DNA of 64,000 nt, taken from contig JADKGD010000004.1 in the NCBI GenBank assembly GCA_016717145.1, positions 124,001-188,000 on the forward strand, given 5' to 3'. The notes beneath the pieces were generated by a model. That model saw only the letters and a program-made list of their open reading frames with translations. It was not told the DNA's origin and made no database searches. Shown in pieces: positions 37,233 through 48,005 of the stretch. The stretch is from Saprospiraceae bacterium (GTDB lineage Bacteria; Bacteroidota; Bacteroidia; Chitinophagales; Saprospiraceae). A program made the translations under genes and the position numbers. The first letter of the stretch is position 1. Each line of letters starts with the position of its first letter.

Positions 37233-40187
37233 AAAGAGGAATAAAGTCCACACTCTCTACCCAGTGAATAGCCTTGCGATCTGCAAAGTCTTTGATCTGG
37301 TGACGACAACTGAAACCATTGGCTACAATAGCAGTCTCCCTGTCTGTAGCTTTGACAGCAGGGATGAGGACCAATTCTGATATCTTTTTTGAGACATCAT
37401 AATGTTCCACCTCATAACCAAATGAACCTGCCATACCGCAGCATCCTGAGTCCGATTCTGTGCAGGACATAGAAGAAATGCTTCCATAAACAGCCTTCAT
37501 GCCGCTTGTCCCGAAACTTGCTTTCTGGTGACAGTGACCATGCAACAATATATTAGAAGATTTGGATATGAAGTTGCCTTTTAGCTCACCTGTAGCCAGG
37601 GCTTCGGCCAGGAATACGTCAATGGCTTTGACATTTTCCCTAAGTACATTGGCCATGTTTTCATCTTCTATCAAGTCAGGTATGTCATAAATCAGTGCTG
37701 AGGTGCAAGATGGCTCACACACCAAAATGGTCATTCCTTCATTGATGTATTTTAATAGATTTTGTGCTGTCTTTGTGCCTGCTCTTTTAGCTTCTTCAAG
37801 AAAACCATTAGATATTCGTGGTCTTTGACAACAGCCAACGTTTGCGAGTACTACTTCATAACCACATTCATTTAGGAGCCTTATGGCAGCCCGCCCGATT
37901 TGTGGTTCATGAAAATTAATGTAGGTATCGGCAAACAGGGCTACTTTTTTCCGGCTGCCGTTGGTTATATAATTTTTTTGATACCAATCATTCAAGGATT
38001 CTGATGCATAGGTTGGTAATACCCTCCGACGATCTACGCCGAGTATTTTTTCAGCTACAAATCTGAATATTACCGTGCTCTGAACAAAATTGACCAAAGG
38101 TGCTTTCCATCCCGCAATCCTGGACACGATGTCGACATTGGCATTGATAGCCCTTTCGCGCAAAGTGATCTTCCCTTCGTCATACTTTTTTTGCAGGACT
38201 TCACTCTTGAGTTTCGCCATATCGACATTGGAAGGACATTCGGACTTGCAGGCCTTACAGGAGAGGCAAAGATCCATCGTTTCCAATACTTTCGGATCTG
38301 TCAGGCCATCAAAACCTAACTGACCTGATATTGCCAGACGCAAGGCATTGGCGCGACCTCGGGTGCTATCCGCTTCTTCACTAGTCGCACGAAAGCTTGG
38401 GCACATCGTACCACCATAATGATTGCGACACACACCGACACCAGAGCAATTATGTACCAAACCTTCAAATGAATGGTCATGACGATATTTATATACAAAG
38501 TCATAATGCTTCGTCTTGTAGGATGGATTTATCCGTAAGTTTTGATCCATAGGCGGTACATCGATGATGATATGCGGATTGAGCAAACCCTTGGGATCAA
38601 AGATATTTTTTACGTCTTTGAGACATTGGTACACTTCATCGCCGAAAAAATCTTTCAGCCTGTGTCCGCGATCCCGGCCATCGCCATGTTCGCCCGACCA
38701 CGAACCCTTGTATTTCATGACAAGATGGAAGATTTCATCCGATATCTCCTTCATGAGGTTGATATCATGCTGCTTTGTGACATCCAAGCTGGCCGCACAT
38801 GAAGTACACCAACACTGGCATGGGCATATAGGATCGTTTCTACTCCCCGGCTAGAGCAAATATCCAGGACAGCTTGTATGTATTCAGCCAGGTGCTCTAA
38901 TGGAATGGCCATATCTTCGATAAATGGAAGTGGTTTACGTCCGGCAGGGTCGCCCATAAGGAGGCCAAGGCCATTCTTGCGTAGTGACCACATGGCATCG
39001 AGTTCTGTAGGCGTCAAAAGTAGCGGATAGGCATAGGCTTTGCTATTGGTTTTGAGCCATTGTGAAAACTCAGTTGTCTTTTTATCCAGTTCATCCTGGC
39101 TTAGACAGAAAAACTCTACTGATAGCGTCGCTTGTGGATCTCCGACGATGAGTTGGGCATGGATCGGTGCGAGGCTATGATTTTTTTTGCTTTGCTCAAA
39201 CACATTAAAATCCAACATCTCAACGGCAGCCGGCTCGAAAGGTATCATTTGATTGACCTCACGGATGGCATCCATTCGATCAGCATAGTGGACGGTAAAT
39301 GATGCTTTATACTTTGATATCGGTTCGAGATTAATTTTGGCTTCCAGGATGATGCCTAGTGTTCCTTCAGAACCTGAAAATATTTTACCAAGATTCCACC
39401 TGTCACTATGTATATATTGGTCGAGTGCATAGCCCTGTACCCTACGTTTAACTTTAGGGAAGGCCGCTTCGATGGCAGATGCATGATCATATATTACCTT
39501 ACGGAAGTCACGGTATATTTGACCTTCACGGTCATTTATTAGACATTTATGATGCCATTGCTCAGGTGTAAGCGTTTCAGTATCAAGGATGGTGCCATCA
39601 GTGAGAAGCACACGCAAACCGAGGACGTGGTCGATAGACATACCATATTTAATGCTCTTTGTCCCCGATGAATTATTGGTGATCATACCTCCGATAGTCG
39701 CTCTACTGGAGGTAGCAGGATCGGGCGCATAATGGAGACCATATTTTTGTGCTTCACGATTGAAGGTATCGCGCACGACACCAGGCTGAACGATGGCATA
39801 ACTTTCGGCAGCGTTGATCTCAATGATGTTGTCAAAATACTTGGTAAAATCGATCACAAAAGCATGGTTGACGGTTTGACCAGCTAGGCTGGTTGCACTA
39901 CCTCGGGGGAGGATTGGGATGTTGTATTCATTAGCGAGGTTAACCATTTTAAGTAGGTCTTGCAGACAACCCGGAATACCAATTGCAAGGGGTGCCACCT
40001 GATATAAAGATGCGTCAGTAGCATATAAACCCAAAGTCAGTGCATCAGTCTTTATTTCTGATGTAGCAATATCACTTAACTTTTCTAAAAATTTGTCTAA
40101 ATGTTTCGTATCGATCCCTGACATTATTTTTTCTCTTCTAATCCGGCAAAGATAAGCTGTAGAATCAATTTTATTACTTATTAGCAT
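37192..40187 (-). CDS. FAD-linked and Fe-S dehydrogenase, YdiJ-like (frameshifted)
   Basis: This is a fused two-module dehydrogenase of about 985 residues. The N-terminal half has an FAD_binding_4 domain (NIPILPRGSATSLAGQ, PATSSRATIGGMITNNSSGTKS) and an FAD-oxidase C domain. The C-terminal half has Fe-S motifs (CSGVGVCRNHYGGTMCPSF, CLSCKACKSECPSNVDM) and two CCG-type domains (NVGCCQRPRISNG, ESDSGCCGMAGSFGYE). The arrangement is that of YdiJ, a D-2-hydroxyglutarate dehydrogenase, and of related D-lactate dehydrogenases; the substrate is not certain. The frame breaks near 38786, where HVRPA should continue LDVTKQ; one base is missing from a two-base A run. It is membrane-associated or cytoplasmic and transcribed alone. 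Confidence 0.87.
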
Positions 40188-40287
40188 GCGCTAAAGTTTA
40201 TAATATGTAAAACAACTGGTTAATGGAACATATAAAATGATAAGATGAGGTAGCTTAAAATTTATTATATTTTGAAATATTTAATTA

Positions 40288-40320
40288 TATCGGATAAATG
40301 TAATATATTTGTATCCGATA
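40288..40320. promoter_or_regulatory. Palindromic operator candidate overlapping the fic promoter
   Basis: TATCGGATA (40288-40296) and TATCCGATA (40312-40320) form a perfect 9-base inverted repeat separated by 15 bases. The -7 box TATATTTG (40304-40311) lies directly against the right arm. The fic start is 10 bases after. The arrangement suggests repressor control, possibly by the Fic protein's own C-terminal DNA-binding-like domain. Confidence 0.65.
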
Positions 40321-40330
40321 TTAATAGAAA

Positions 40331-41269
40331 ATGAAAAATATAGATTTTACATATTTAGAGGGCATGGCACCTTTAGTTGAGCGTATTAAAAACAAAAAGG
40401 CCATCTTGGATAATGCAAGACCATTGCCTTCAGGTTCTTTGCATCGGGTTAAACATGACTTAGCTCTGGAGTGGACTTACAATTCCAATAGCATCGAGGG
40501 CAATAGCCTTACTTTGGCAGAGACCCGCGTCGTTTTGGAAGACGGCATTACGATCGGCGGAAAGCCACTTAAGGAGCATTTTGAAGCCATCAATCATGAC
40601 AAAGCTATTGGATATTTGGAAGGGTTATTGGATGATTCTTATGCATTGAGGTGTATAGATATACTACATTTACATGAATTGGTCATGAAAAACATAGACG
40701 ATCAATTTGCCGGCAGGATACGTAATGGAATGGTCAGGATTGTAGGCGCTAATTTTACGCCGCCTTCGCCGGATAAGATTTCTGATCTGTTAAATGAGCT
40801 TTTAGAAGACATTCATACCAACGTATTTAATCTGGACATACCGATTTTGGCTTCGTTTTTTCACCATAGATTGGTATGGATTCACCCATTTTTTGATGGT
40901 AATGGACGTACGGGCAGATTGGCTATGAATTTGTTATTAATGAAATACGGTTTTCCGCCGGCAATCATCCTTAAAAATGATAGAATAAAGTACTATTCTG
41001 CACTAAATCAGGCAAATAAAGGTGATTTTTCAAAGATTTCTTTGCTGGTTCTCCAAGCATTGGAGAGATCACTCAATATGTATATGAATATTATTCCTGA
41101 CGAATATGAACAATATGAATCGATTGCTCAAATTGCCAAAGACCCTTTGGTACCTTATGGTATGGAATATATCAGCTTGCTGGCCCGCACAGGTAAAATT
41201 GATGCATATAAAGATGGGCGCAACTGGCTTACTACAAAAAGTGCAGTTTTAGGTCATTCCATCAGGTAA
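40331..41269 (+). CDS. Fic family protein (AMPylator type) with C-terminal HTH-like domain
   Basis: Fic proteins transfer AMP or related groups to target proteins. The active site HPFFDGNGRTGR (residues 185-196) is the full catalytic motif with His185. An N-terminal inhibitory motif is present: SNSIEGN with Ser52 and Glu56-Gly57 fits (S/T)xxxE(G/N), marking a class II enzyme held inactive by its own helix. The last 38 residues (EYISLLARTGKIDAYKDGRN onward) match the short excisionase/MerR-like segment found at the end of many Bacteroidota Fic proteins and may bind DNA. The 312-residue length is slightly short but plausible. It converges with recG. Confidence 0.92.
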   Translation: MKNIDFTYLEGMAPLVERIKNKKAILDNARPLPSGSLHRVKHDLALEWTYNSNSIEGNSLTLAETRVVLEDGITIGGKPLKEHFEAINHDKAIGYLEGLLDDSYALRCIDILHLHELVMKNIDDQFAGRIRNGMVRIVGANFTPPSPDKISDLLNELLEDIHTNVFNLDIPILASFFHHRLVWIHPFFDGNGRTGRLAMNLLLMKYGFPPAIILKNDRIKYYSALNQANKGDFSKISLLVLQALERSLNMYMNIIPDEYEQYESIAQIAKDPLVPYGMEYISLLARTGKIDAYKDGRNWLTTKSAVLGHSIR

Positions 41270-41284
41270 GATAAAGTTTAGTGA

Positions 41285-43383
41285 CTACGATATCCTTGCC
41301 CAGTCTTTGTTTTTACGTCTTAAAATGTCCACCTGGTTTTTGATATTTATGTTTTCTGGTTTTTCGAGTCTGGCATCATTTTCTATGACCATTATTGCCA
41401 AATGACGTGCAGCATCCATTATTTTTCGATCTTCAGAGATATTCAATAATTTGAAATCCAGCAGGCCGCTTTGTTGTGTACCCTGGATATCACCCGGACC
41501 GCGGAGCTTCAGATCTGCATCTGCTATTTCAAAACCATTATTGGTACGGACCATCGTTGCAATTCGTTCTTTACTTTCTTTGGACAGTTTGTAATCGGTC
41601 ATCAGGATACAATAGGATTGATCGGCTCCTCTACCTACACGGCCGCGCAATTGATGCAATTGAGACAAACCAAAACGTTCTGTATTTTCAATAATCATTA
41701 CGGATGCATTTGGAACATTCACACCTACTTCAATAACTGTGGTTGCTACCATAATTTGTGAAGTTCTTGAGATAAAGCGCTGCATTTCCCAATCTTTATC
41801 TGCTGCTTTCATCCTTCCATGTACCACACTGATCTGGAAGTCGGGTTGCGGGAAATACTGCAACAACTGTTCGTAACCATTTTGTAAATTTTGAAGATCA
41901 AGTTTTTCTGACTCTTCGATCAATGGGAAGACAATATAGATCTGGCGGCCTTTTAATATTTCGGCATGCATAAATTGAATCAATTGAGGTCTGGCAGATT
42001 CGTATTTATGTATCGTTTTTATTTCTTTTCTGCCTGGAGGTAGAGATCTCCGTATAAAGTCATGGCTAGCGTCCTGGGTATCGGAGTGGCTGTCATGACA
42101 AGAACATGAGGGGCCAGGGCATCATTTTTTTTCCATAGGCTCGCTCGCTGTGCTACACCAAATCTGTGCTGTTCGTCCACAACAGCAAGACCGAGATGAT
42201 CAAAAACAACGTGATCTTCTATTAAGGCATGCGTTCCAATAATGATTTTGACTTCGCCTGATTTCAACTGAGACAGTATTAGTTCGCGCTTTTTACCCTT
42301 AATGCTCCCGGATAAAAATGCTACTTTAACGGGTAAGTCTCCTAATGCTTCAGTGATTGATGTATAGTGCTGTTGCGCTAGGATCTCTGTAGGAGCCATA
42401 AGACAACTTTGGAAACCATTATCTATGGCAATCAACATGGACAGCAATGCCACGATCGTTTTGCCGCTGCCAACATCTCCCTGAAGAAGGCGGTTCATCT
42501 GAACTACCTTACCCATATCAGCCCGAATTTCCTTGATAACGCGTTTTTGTGCATTTGTAAGTTGGAAGGGTAATTTGGTGCTATAGAAAGCATTAAAAAG
42601 TGGACCGATGGTCGTAAACGCCGCACTGCGATATTTTTGTTTGCGGTATATTTTGCTTTGTAGCAATCTTATTTGTACAAAAAAGAACTCTTCAAATTTT
42701 ATTCTATTGGTAGCCAATTCTTTTTGTGTCTCTGTCTGCGGGAAATGAATCCAATGTATGGCTTCAAAACGACTGCATATTTTTAATTTGTCCAGCATAT
42801 AAGCCGGCAGTGTTTCAGGTAAATCAGATGCGGTGATGGATGATAATAGATTTTTTATAATCTTTCGACGGGCTTTGCTATCCAGTCCTTTGGCATCCAT
42901 TTTTTCAGTGCTGCTATAGACCGGATCATATGTTTTGGACAGTGAGGTGGATGCTTCTGATATCAATTCCATTTCCGGATGTGCCATTGGCTTTTTACCT
43001 GAAAATAGGCTTACCCTGCCATATATTATGTATTCTTCGCCAACTTTAAGGGTTTTATCCAACCAGGTGGCACCTTGAAACCAAACCAGCTCAAGAAAAC
43101 CAGTTGGATCTTTAAACATGCCCGCTATGCGTGATCGGTTGGTTTTGCTTTTTATTTTTTCAATCGAAACTAAAGTACCCTTTAATTGGATATTGTCCCC
43201 ATCAGCTTTTAAATCTTTTATTAGGTGGAAAGTTGTTCTGTCAATATACCTAAACGGAAAGGTAAACAACAGATCCTGTAGCGTATGAATATTCAATTCT
43301 TTCCTGAAAGACTCACCTTTAGTAGGGCCAATACCTTTTACATATTCAACAGGTGTTTCTAATATGTCAGGATTATGAGCCAA
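41285..43383 (-). CDS. recG: ATP-dependent DNA helicase RecG, disrupted by a ~22-base deletion
   Basis: RecG remodels stalled forks and recombination intermediates. The wedge/OB domain is near residues 60-150. Walker A is LLQGDVGSGKT, the DExH box is VVDEQHRFGVAQR, and motif III is VLVMTATPIPRTLAMTLYGDL. Motifs V-VI follow in the second part (VATTVIEVGVNVPNAS, QLRGRVGRGADQSYC). The first frame stops at 42019. Downstream the alternate frame reads PPGRKEIKTIHKYESARPQ. In RecG proteins GDL is normally followed by eight residues of the type DVSVIDEL before PPGR; here they are missing, leaving a 22-base deletion at about 42037-42050. This is not a homopolymer slip. It could be a real inactivation or an assembly error. 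Reconstructed length is about 700 residues. Confidence 0.9.
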
Positions 43384-43524
43384 ATGTTTTTTCCTTTATG
43401 ATTATTATGTAAAAATTATTATGATCAACTCAAAATGTAGTCCGGAGATTCCAATTTTAGCGGACATCCATTCATAAATTTTCTCATTTAAATCGTATTT
43501 GACCTTTTATACTGGCAAAAGTAT

Positions 43525-43532
43525 TAAATTTG
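43525..43532 (+). promoter_or_regulatory. Predicted -7 promoter element of rbfA
   Basis: TAAATTTG matches TAnnTTTG and ends 17 bases before the ATG at 43550. A TTTG at 43498-43501 could be the -33 element, with 23-base spacing. This placement is why I prefer the start at 43550 over the upstream in-frame start at 43499. Confidence 0.5.
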
Positions 43533-43549
43533 TGGCACTAATAAAAATA

Positions 43550-43927
43550 ATGGATAGTAAGAGACAATTACAGATCAGTGAAATGATCAAACGAAATTTC
43601 GGTCCTATTTTTCAACAGGAAGGTCCATATATATACGGGAATGCTTTTGTAACTGTCACAACAGTTAAAATAACACCCGATATGGCTCAGGCCAAAGTGT
43701 ATCTTAGCATCTTTAATGCTGATGACAAAGAATTGGTACTTACCAAAGTTATAAAACATACACATGTGCTTAAGCAAGCCCTTGCAGCACGCATAAAACA
43801 CCAGGTGAGAAGGATACCATCAGTGTTTTTTTATTTTGACGAAACCATCGATGAAATTTATAGGGTTGATGCCATGTTCAGAGATTTGAAAACAAAATAC
43901 CCTCTTTCAGTGCAGGAGGAAGAATAG
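43550..43927 (+). CDS. rbfA: Ribosome-binding factor A
   Basis: RbfA is a KH-like 30S assembly factor needed for 16S rRNA 5'-end maturation and cold adaptation. The 125-residue protein has the family pattern: N-terminal ISEMIKRNFGPIFQQEG, VTVTTVKITPDMAQAKVYLSIFN-type core (seen as VKITPDMAQAKVYLSI), and IPSVFFYFDETIDEIYRVDAMF at the end. The start at 43550 (MDSKRQLQ) gives the usual N-terminus and follows the promoter box. It is divergent from recG, with about 165 bases between. Confidence 0.93.
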   Translation: MDSKRQLQISEMIKRNFGPIFQQEGPYIYGNAFVTVTTVKITPDMAQAKVYLSIFNADDKELVLTKVIKHTHVLKQALAARIKHQVRRIPSVFFYFDETIDEIYRVDAMFRDLKTKYPLSVQEEE

Positions 43928-44294
43928 GTTATTTTTCCAATTATGACAGCTCTTTAGAAAACGTTATTTTTTATCACCAAAACTTATGATTGACAGTTTA
44001 TAAAAGTTATTGATTGAATCTTTGACTTTGCTAAGTAATTAAGTTTTTGGATCAAAAATTATATTGTTCTACTTGCCGGCTTTGCTTCCAACGAAAAGCC
44101 AAATATTGATTTTTCTTTTTCTTTAAAAATCATTTAAAGTGACCTAAAGTGTTGTTTAGGTTGTATAACTACAGCAAGTTGTCCCAAATTCAGCTAATAT
44201 AAATCATATTTTAGGCTAATCTTCATCATAAATGCTTCAATGGAAACTCCCGAATCTTGTACTGTAATTCAACGGTAACAAAATAAAATATATC
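43928..44294. other. AT-rich intergenic region, no gene seen
   Basis: This 367-base region lies between rbfA and the first yceI gene. It contains no open frame with recognisable content, no clear hairpin and no tRNA. A promoter for the YceI-porin-YceI cluster is expected here, but I could not place it. Confidence 0.5.
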
Positions 44295-44885
44295 ATGAGA
44301 CAATTATCAATGCACATTATTCTGACGCTTTTATTTTTAAGTTTTGTAGGTTTTGGTTCTGTTACGGCACAAGCAAAGTTTACGGCCAAAAACACCATCC
44401 ATCTCACTGTATCAGGTACTTCAACATTACATGATTGGGTGATGAAAACAAGTGAAGGTACTTGTTTAGCCACATTGGTATTGGATGCAGACGGAAGTCT
44501 TAAAGACTTTACATCTATGAGTTTTAGCGTGCCTTCAAAAACTTTAAAAAGTGGTAAAGATGGTATGGACAAAAACGCTTACAAAGCACTTAAAGCGGAT
44601 AAAAACCCAACAATAAGTGCCACATTAAAAAGTGCTGAGGTCACAGCAAAAGACGACAAAACCTACTCAATAAAGGCGATGGTAAGTCTTACTATAGCCG
44701 GTAAAACAATAGATACACAGTTAGAAGCAGAGGCTAAAAAATCTAATGACAACAGTTTTGCCATCAAAGGCGACAAAAAAATAAGTATGAAAGAGTACGG
44801 AATGGACCCGCCTTCATTTATGCTTGGTGCAGTCAAAACAGGAAATGACGTTGTGCTGCATTACGACCTAGTATTAAACCAATAG
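44295..44885 (+). CDS. YceI family periplasmic protein
   Basis: This 196-residue protein has a signal peptide (IILTLLFLSFVGFGSVTAQA) and a YceI lipocalin-like beta-barrel. Typical segments are NTIHLTVSGTSTLHDWVMKT at the start (seen as VSGTSTLHDW), DKNAYKALKADKNPTISATL in the middle, and FAIKGDKKISMKEYGMDPPSF near the end. The family binds long lipophilic molecules such as isoprenoids in the periplasm. A porin-like gene follows 39 bases later, then a second YceI-like gene. Confidence 0.9.
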   Translation: MRQLSMHIILTLLFLSFVGFGSVTAQAKFTAKNTIHLTVSGTSTLHDWVMKTSEGTCLATLVLDADGSLKDFTSMSFSVPSKTLKSGKDGMDKNAYKALKADKNPTISATLKSAEVTAKDDKTYSIKAMVSLTIAGKTIDTQLEAEAKKSNDNSFAIKGDKKISMKEYGMDPPSFMLGAVKTGNDVVLHYDLVLNQ

Positions 44886-44924
44886 TTTTTAACAATAATT
44901 TCTTAACTTTTAATTATAAGCAAT

Positions 44925-46250
44925 ATGAAATCCTTTCTAAATTTCTTTAATCTTGTACTGGTAACTTTGTTCGTTACTAGTCTATCAGCTCAGGTTCAAT
45001 ATACACGGGCATATGACCAAACTGGTATAAATGTCTTCGAGCCTTCCAAAATAGACAATAATGTGTATGATGGATTGAAACTTAAAATTGAGGTAGTTTC
45101 AGACAAGGCTATCAAATGATAAGCCATGAGAACATTGACACTTCAAAAGCAAAAAAATTAGCTTTATACCCTTTAGGTAATGGTTTTAACCTTGCAGCAG
45201 CTAATCTCAATTTTGACGTACAATTGGGAGATGGAATCAGAATTTTTCTTGAAAATTATATGGCTTCCCGTCACCACAACGAGTTTTGGGTAAAAGGCGG
45301 ATATATCCAGATAGACAAACTGCCTATGTTTGGTAATCCTGATTGGTATACTAAGTACTTCAGAGTAAAAATTGGTCACATGGAAGTGAATTATGGAGAT
45401 ACACACTTTAGAAGATCTGATGGCGGTAATGCAATTTTAATCCTTTTTGCTGATAACAATATCATGGATGAATTTGCAACTGAAATTGGCGGAGAAGTTA
45501 TGTTTATCCGGCAGAAGGTTTTATGGCAATGCTTGGATTGACCAATGGACTTATTCGAAACAATATCAGGGATTACGATACTGCACCAGTAATTGGTACG
45601 GCAAAAAGTGACTCTATTAAATCAAAAAGCCCTTCTATTATACTTAAAGCTGCATATGACAAATCAATGAGTGATTTTCGAATCAGATTAGTGCATCTTT
45701 ATATCATAACAATTCATCTCCAGGTTTAACACTTTTTGGTGGAGATAGAACTGGTTCCGCTTATTTTGGAGTTTTGGAAACAGCAGCTTCAACCAATGGT
45801 ACTGCAGAAGCTTTCAGCGGTAGATTTAATCCTGGTATGACCAATACATTAACTACATTTATTATTAACCCTTTTGTTAAATACAAAGGATTAGAATTAT
45901 TTGGTACTTTTGAGTCAGCTACAGGCAAAACAGTAAATGAAAAACCTGACGCAGTGGATGGAGCAAATAGAAAAACAACTCAAATAGCCGGTGAAGTGAT
46001 TTACAGATTCTTAAAAAATGAGCAACTTTTCTTGGGAGTTAAGTACAACACAGTTACCAGTAGATTGAATGGATACACAACCGATGTAGATATAACCAGA
46101 CTGAGTTTGGCTGCTGGTTGGTTCCCAACAAAAAATCTACTTTTAAAAGGAGAATTTGTAGATCAGAAATATGAAGGTTTCAGAGGTACTGATATCAGAA
46201 GCGGTGGTAAGTTTAATGGTTTAGTAATTGAAGCGGTAGTTGGTTTCTAA
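44925..46250 (+). CDS. Outer-membrane beta-barrel protein (porin-like), three frameshifts
   Basis: A signal peptide (NLVLVTLFVTSLSAQ) is followed by a protein of alternating strands with conserved segments NDFG-like FRVKIGHMEVNYGDTHFRRSDGG-type loops (seen as FRVKIGHMEVNYGDTHF) and LFADNNIMDEFATEIGGEVM. It ends FNGLVIEAVVGF, with a terminal aromatic as in barrels. Four frames must be joined: a missing A near 45114-45116, a missing T near 45503-45505 and a missing A near 45690. Each repair restores smooth sequence (DKAIKMISHENI; FYPAEGFMAMLGL; RLSASLYHNNSS). The reconstructed length is about 442 residues. It lies between two YceI genes, so the three may act together on lipid or quinone-like compounds (inference). 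Confidence 0.75.
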
Positions 46251-46304
46251 TAGGACTCATTCTTCCTGAATGGCATTTAATAGCATAAATAAATATTCCA
46301 AAAG

Positions 46305-46339
46305 TTGGATCCGGTGGTAAATCGGATCCAATTTTTTTT
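46305..46339 (+). terminator. Rho-independent terminator
   Basis: The stem TTGGATCCG/CGGATCCAA (nine base pairs) with a nine-base loop is followed by a T8 tract. It lies 55 bases after the porin-like gene and separates it from the second YceI-like gene. Confidence 0.85.
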
Positions 46340-46367
46340 ATTCATATTATTATTGTAATTTTGAATT

Positions 46368-46982
46368 ATGGTACATATGTTCTTAAGTTCTGTTTTTATA
46401 TTTATTAGTGTGGCTATAAATATATTGTTTTTATCCGGAGCATCCTCTGAAAAAGAAGTATGGCTGGTAAAAGCTAACAGCAGTCTGACTGTGGCAGGCA
46501 AAACAAATATTAATAGTTTCACCTGTCTTGTCCAAACTTATGGACGGGTCGATACTATTTTGTGTGAAAGAAATTCAGGAAACAAAGAACAGTGTCAGGT
46601 TATCAGCATACTTACTATTCCAATAGGTAATTTTGATTGTCGTCACCGTATAATGACCAAAGATCTTCAGAAGACTTTAAAGTCTGATAAATACCCGGAC
46701 ATGATTATTGATTTTAAGAGTTTTTCAAGATTACCTTCTGAGGTTTCGCCAGCATCCATTATAGTTGGTAAAGCTGATATAAGGCTTGCCGGTGTCTCTA
46801 AAAATTTTGCAATTAATTTTTCACTTAACCCAGTAGATGGTCAAAATGTGGAATTGATCGGATCTAAATCAATATTATTTTCTGAGTTCGGACTCAAACC
46901 GCCTAGCAAACTGGGAGGTGCTATCAAAGTCAAAGATTTGCTTGAGGTAGAATTTAAACTTCAGTTAAAAAGGGTTATGTAA
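46368..46982 (+). CDS. YceI-like domain protein
   Basis: This 204-residue protein has an N-terminal hydrophobic leader (FLSSVFIFISVAINILFLSG) and a YceI-like domain with more divergent sequence. Matching segments are SSLTVAGKTNINSFTC, HRIMTKDLQKTLKSDKYPDMIIDF (seen as DLQKTLKSDKYP) and the C-terminal SILFSEFGLKPPSKLGGAIKVKD. It has four cysteines not found in the first YceI. Because a terminator precedes it, it probably has its own promoter. A MITE-like element begins at its stop codon. Confidence 0.82.
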   Translation: MVHMFLSSVFIFISVAINILFLSGASSEKEVWLVKANSSLTVAGKTNINSFTCLVQTYGRVDTILCERNSGNKEQCQVISILTIPIGNFDCRHRIMTKDLQKTLKSDKYPDMIIDFKSFSRLPSEVSPASIIVGKADIRLAGVSKNFAINFSLNPVDGQNVELIGSKSILFSEFGLKPPSKLGGAIKVKDLLEVEFKLQLKRVM

Positions 46983-47176
46983 GCCAGAATACGCATTAGA
47001 AATGAACTAAATGAAAATCTGACTTCATATTAGTCATCGTTCTCAATTTTATGTCCTCATTGTAGCTTTGGCTACATCTGCGGGATAAAATCTCCGAGCA
47101 ATACCAACTATTTTGCCTGTCTGCCTTTGGAAGGTCCTATTCCCATTCGAATAAAGTCCAATACGTAATCTGGGTT
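46981..47176 (-). repeat. MITE-like element, copy 2 (inverted relative to copy 1)
   Basis: This 196-base element is the reverse complement of the element at 5908-6084, apart from point changes and about 20 additional bases (around 47115-47140) that copy 1 lacks. Its left arm shares the AA of the yceI-like stop codon (TAA, 46980-46982), so it inserted at, or recombined to, the exact gene end. No coding capacity. Confidence 0.85.
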
Positions 47177-47288
47177 TAATGTGATACATGTTGCAATTTT
47201 ATCCACCTTCAAAGAGAAGAGGTGCGGCATTAATACGGCATAATTGAAAACTAAATGGCTAGGATACATGTCTGCCTATAATATCAGG

Positions 47289-47774
47289 CTATACATGATG
47301 TGGGCTGATTTTGGCAAGCACCGCACCTGCAATACAAGCTTGTATCAAACCGTATATAAGCCAGGTTGTGACCATTTGAAACCCAACATCCATAGCGGCA
47401 TAGGTGATCCACATAATGGGAATCAATGCGACAAATGCATATACTATACCAAATTCGATGCCTTTATTGATCAGATTGCCACCAAACATTTTTCTGAATC
47501 TATTCCAAAAAACAGACAGGGATAATGCCAGTACAAATGGATGTAAATAGAAATATAGATCTCTACTACCATCGGAGTTGAAAATAGGGTTGATATAGTC
47601 AACAAAAAAATTTGGAAAAACTACGATTGCCGCATACAATCCACCATAGCTGATGATAAATAAAACAATACCTGTTATGCTTGCATTCCTGAAGATTTCT
47701 CTGCCATTCCTTTTAAACCTGTCTATCCACACATCTGCCTCATGAATATTGGTTGGGTGATCCATATTAATCAT
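47289..47774 (-). CDS. Small integral membrane protein, function unknown
   Basis: This 161-residue protein has four hydrophobic helices (around residues 32-52, 78-92, 108-128 and 133-152), with a polar N-terminus (NIHEADVWIDRFKRNGREIFRNA). No known catalytic motif is visible. It is transcribed alone on the minus strand. I do not recognise the family. A start at Met4 (MDHPTNI) is equally possible. Confidence 0.7.
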   Translation of the reverse strand: MINMDHPTNIHEADVWIDRFKRNGREIFRNASITGIVLFIISYGGLYAAIVVFPNFFVDYINPIFNSDGSRDLYFYLHPFVLALSLSVFWNRFRKMFGGNLINKGIEFGIVYAFVALIPIMWITYAAMDVGFQMVTTWLIYGLIQACIAGAVLAKISPHHV

Positions 47775-47955
47775 ATTTGATTTGTAAATATAAACTAAAA
47801 AAATTAAATTATTTACAATGTGAGCAATATCATAAAAATATCACCGGCTAGTTAAGTAAACCTTACTGGGAAATTCAGTTATTTAAGACGATAAGATTTT
47901 GAATCATTTTTTGTAAATAGTTTATAATATTATTTTTAGCTATCACGTTTTAAGG

Positions 47956-47984
47956 TTGTACTCTACAATTTTTCATTACTTTTG
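47956..47984 (+). promoter_or_regulatory. Predicted promoter of scoA
   Basis: TACTTTTG at 47977-47984 matches TAnnTTTG. TTG at 47956-47958 is a -33 candidate at 18-base spacing. The ATG at 48006 is 21 bases past the box. Confidence 0.6.
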
Positions 47985-48005
47985 CAATAATAAAAAGGAT
48001 ACTTA

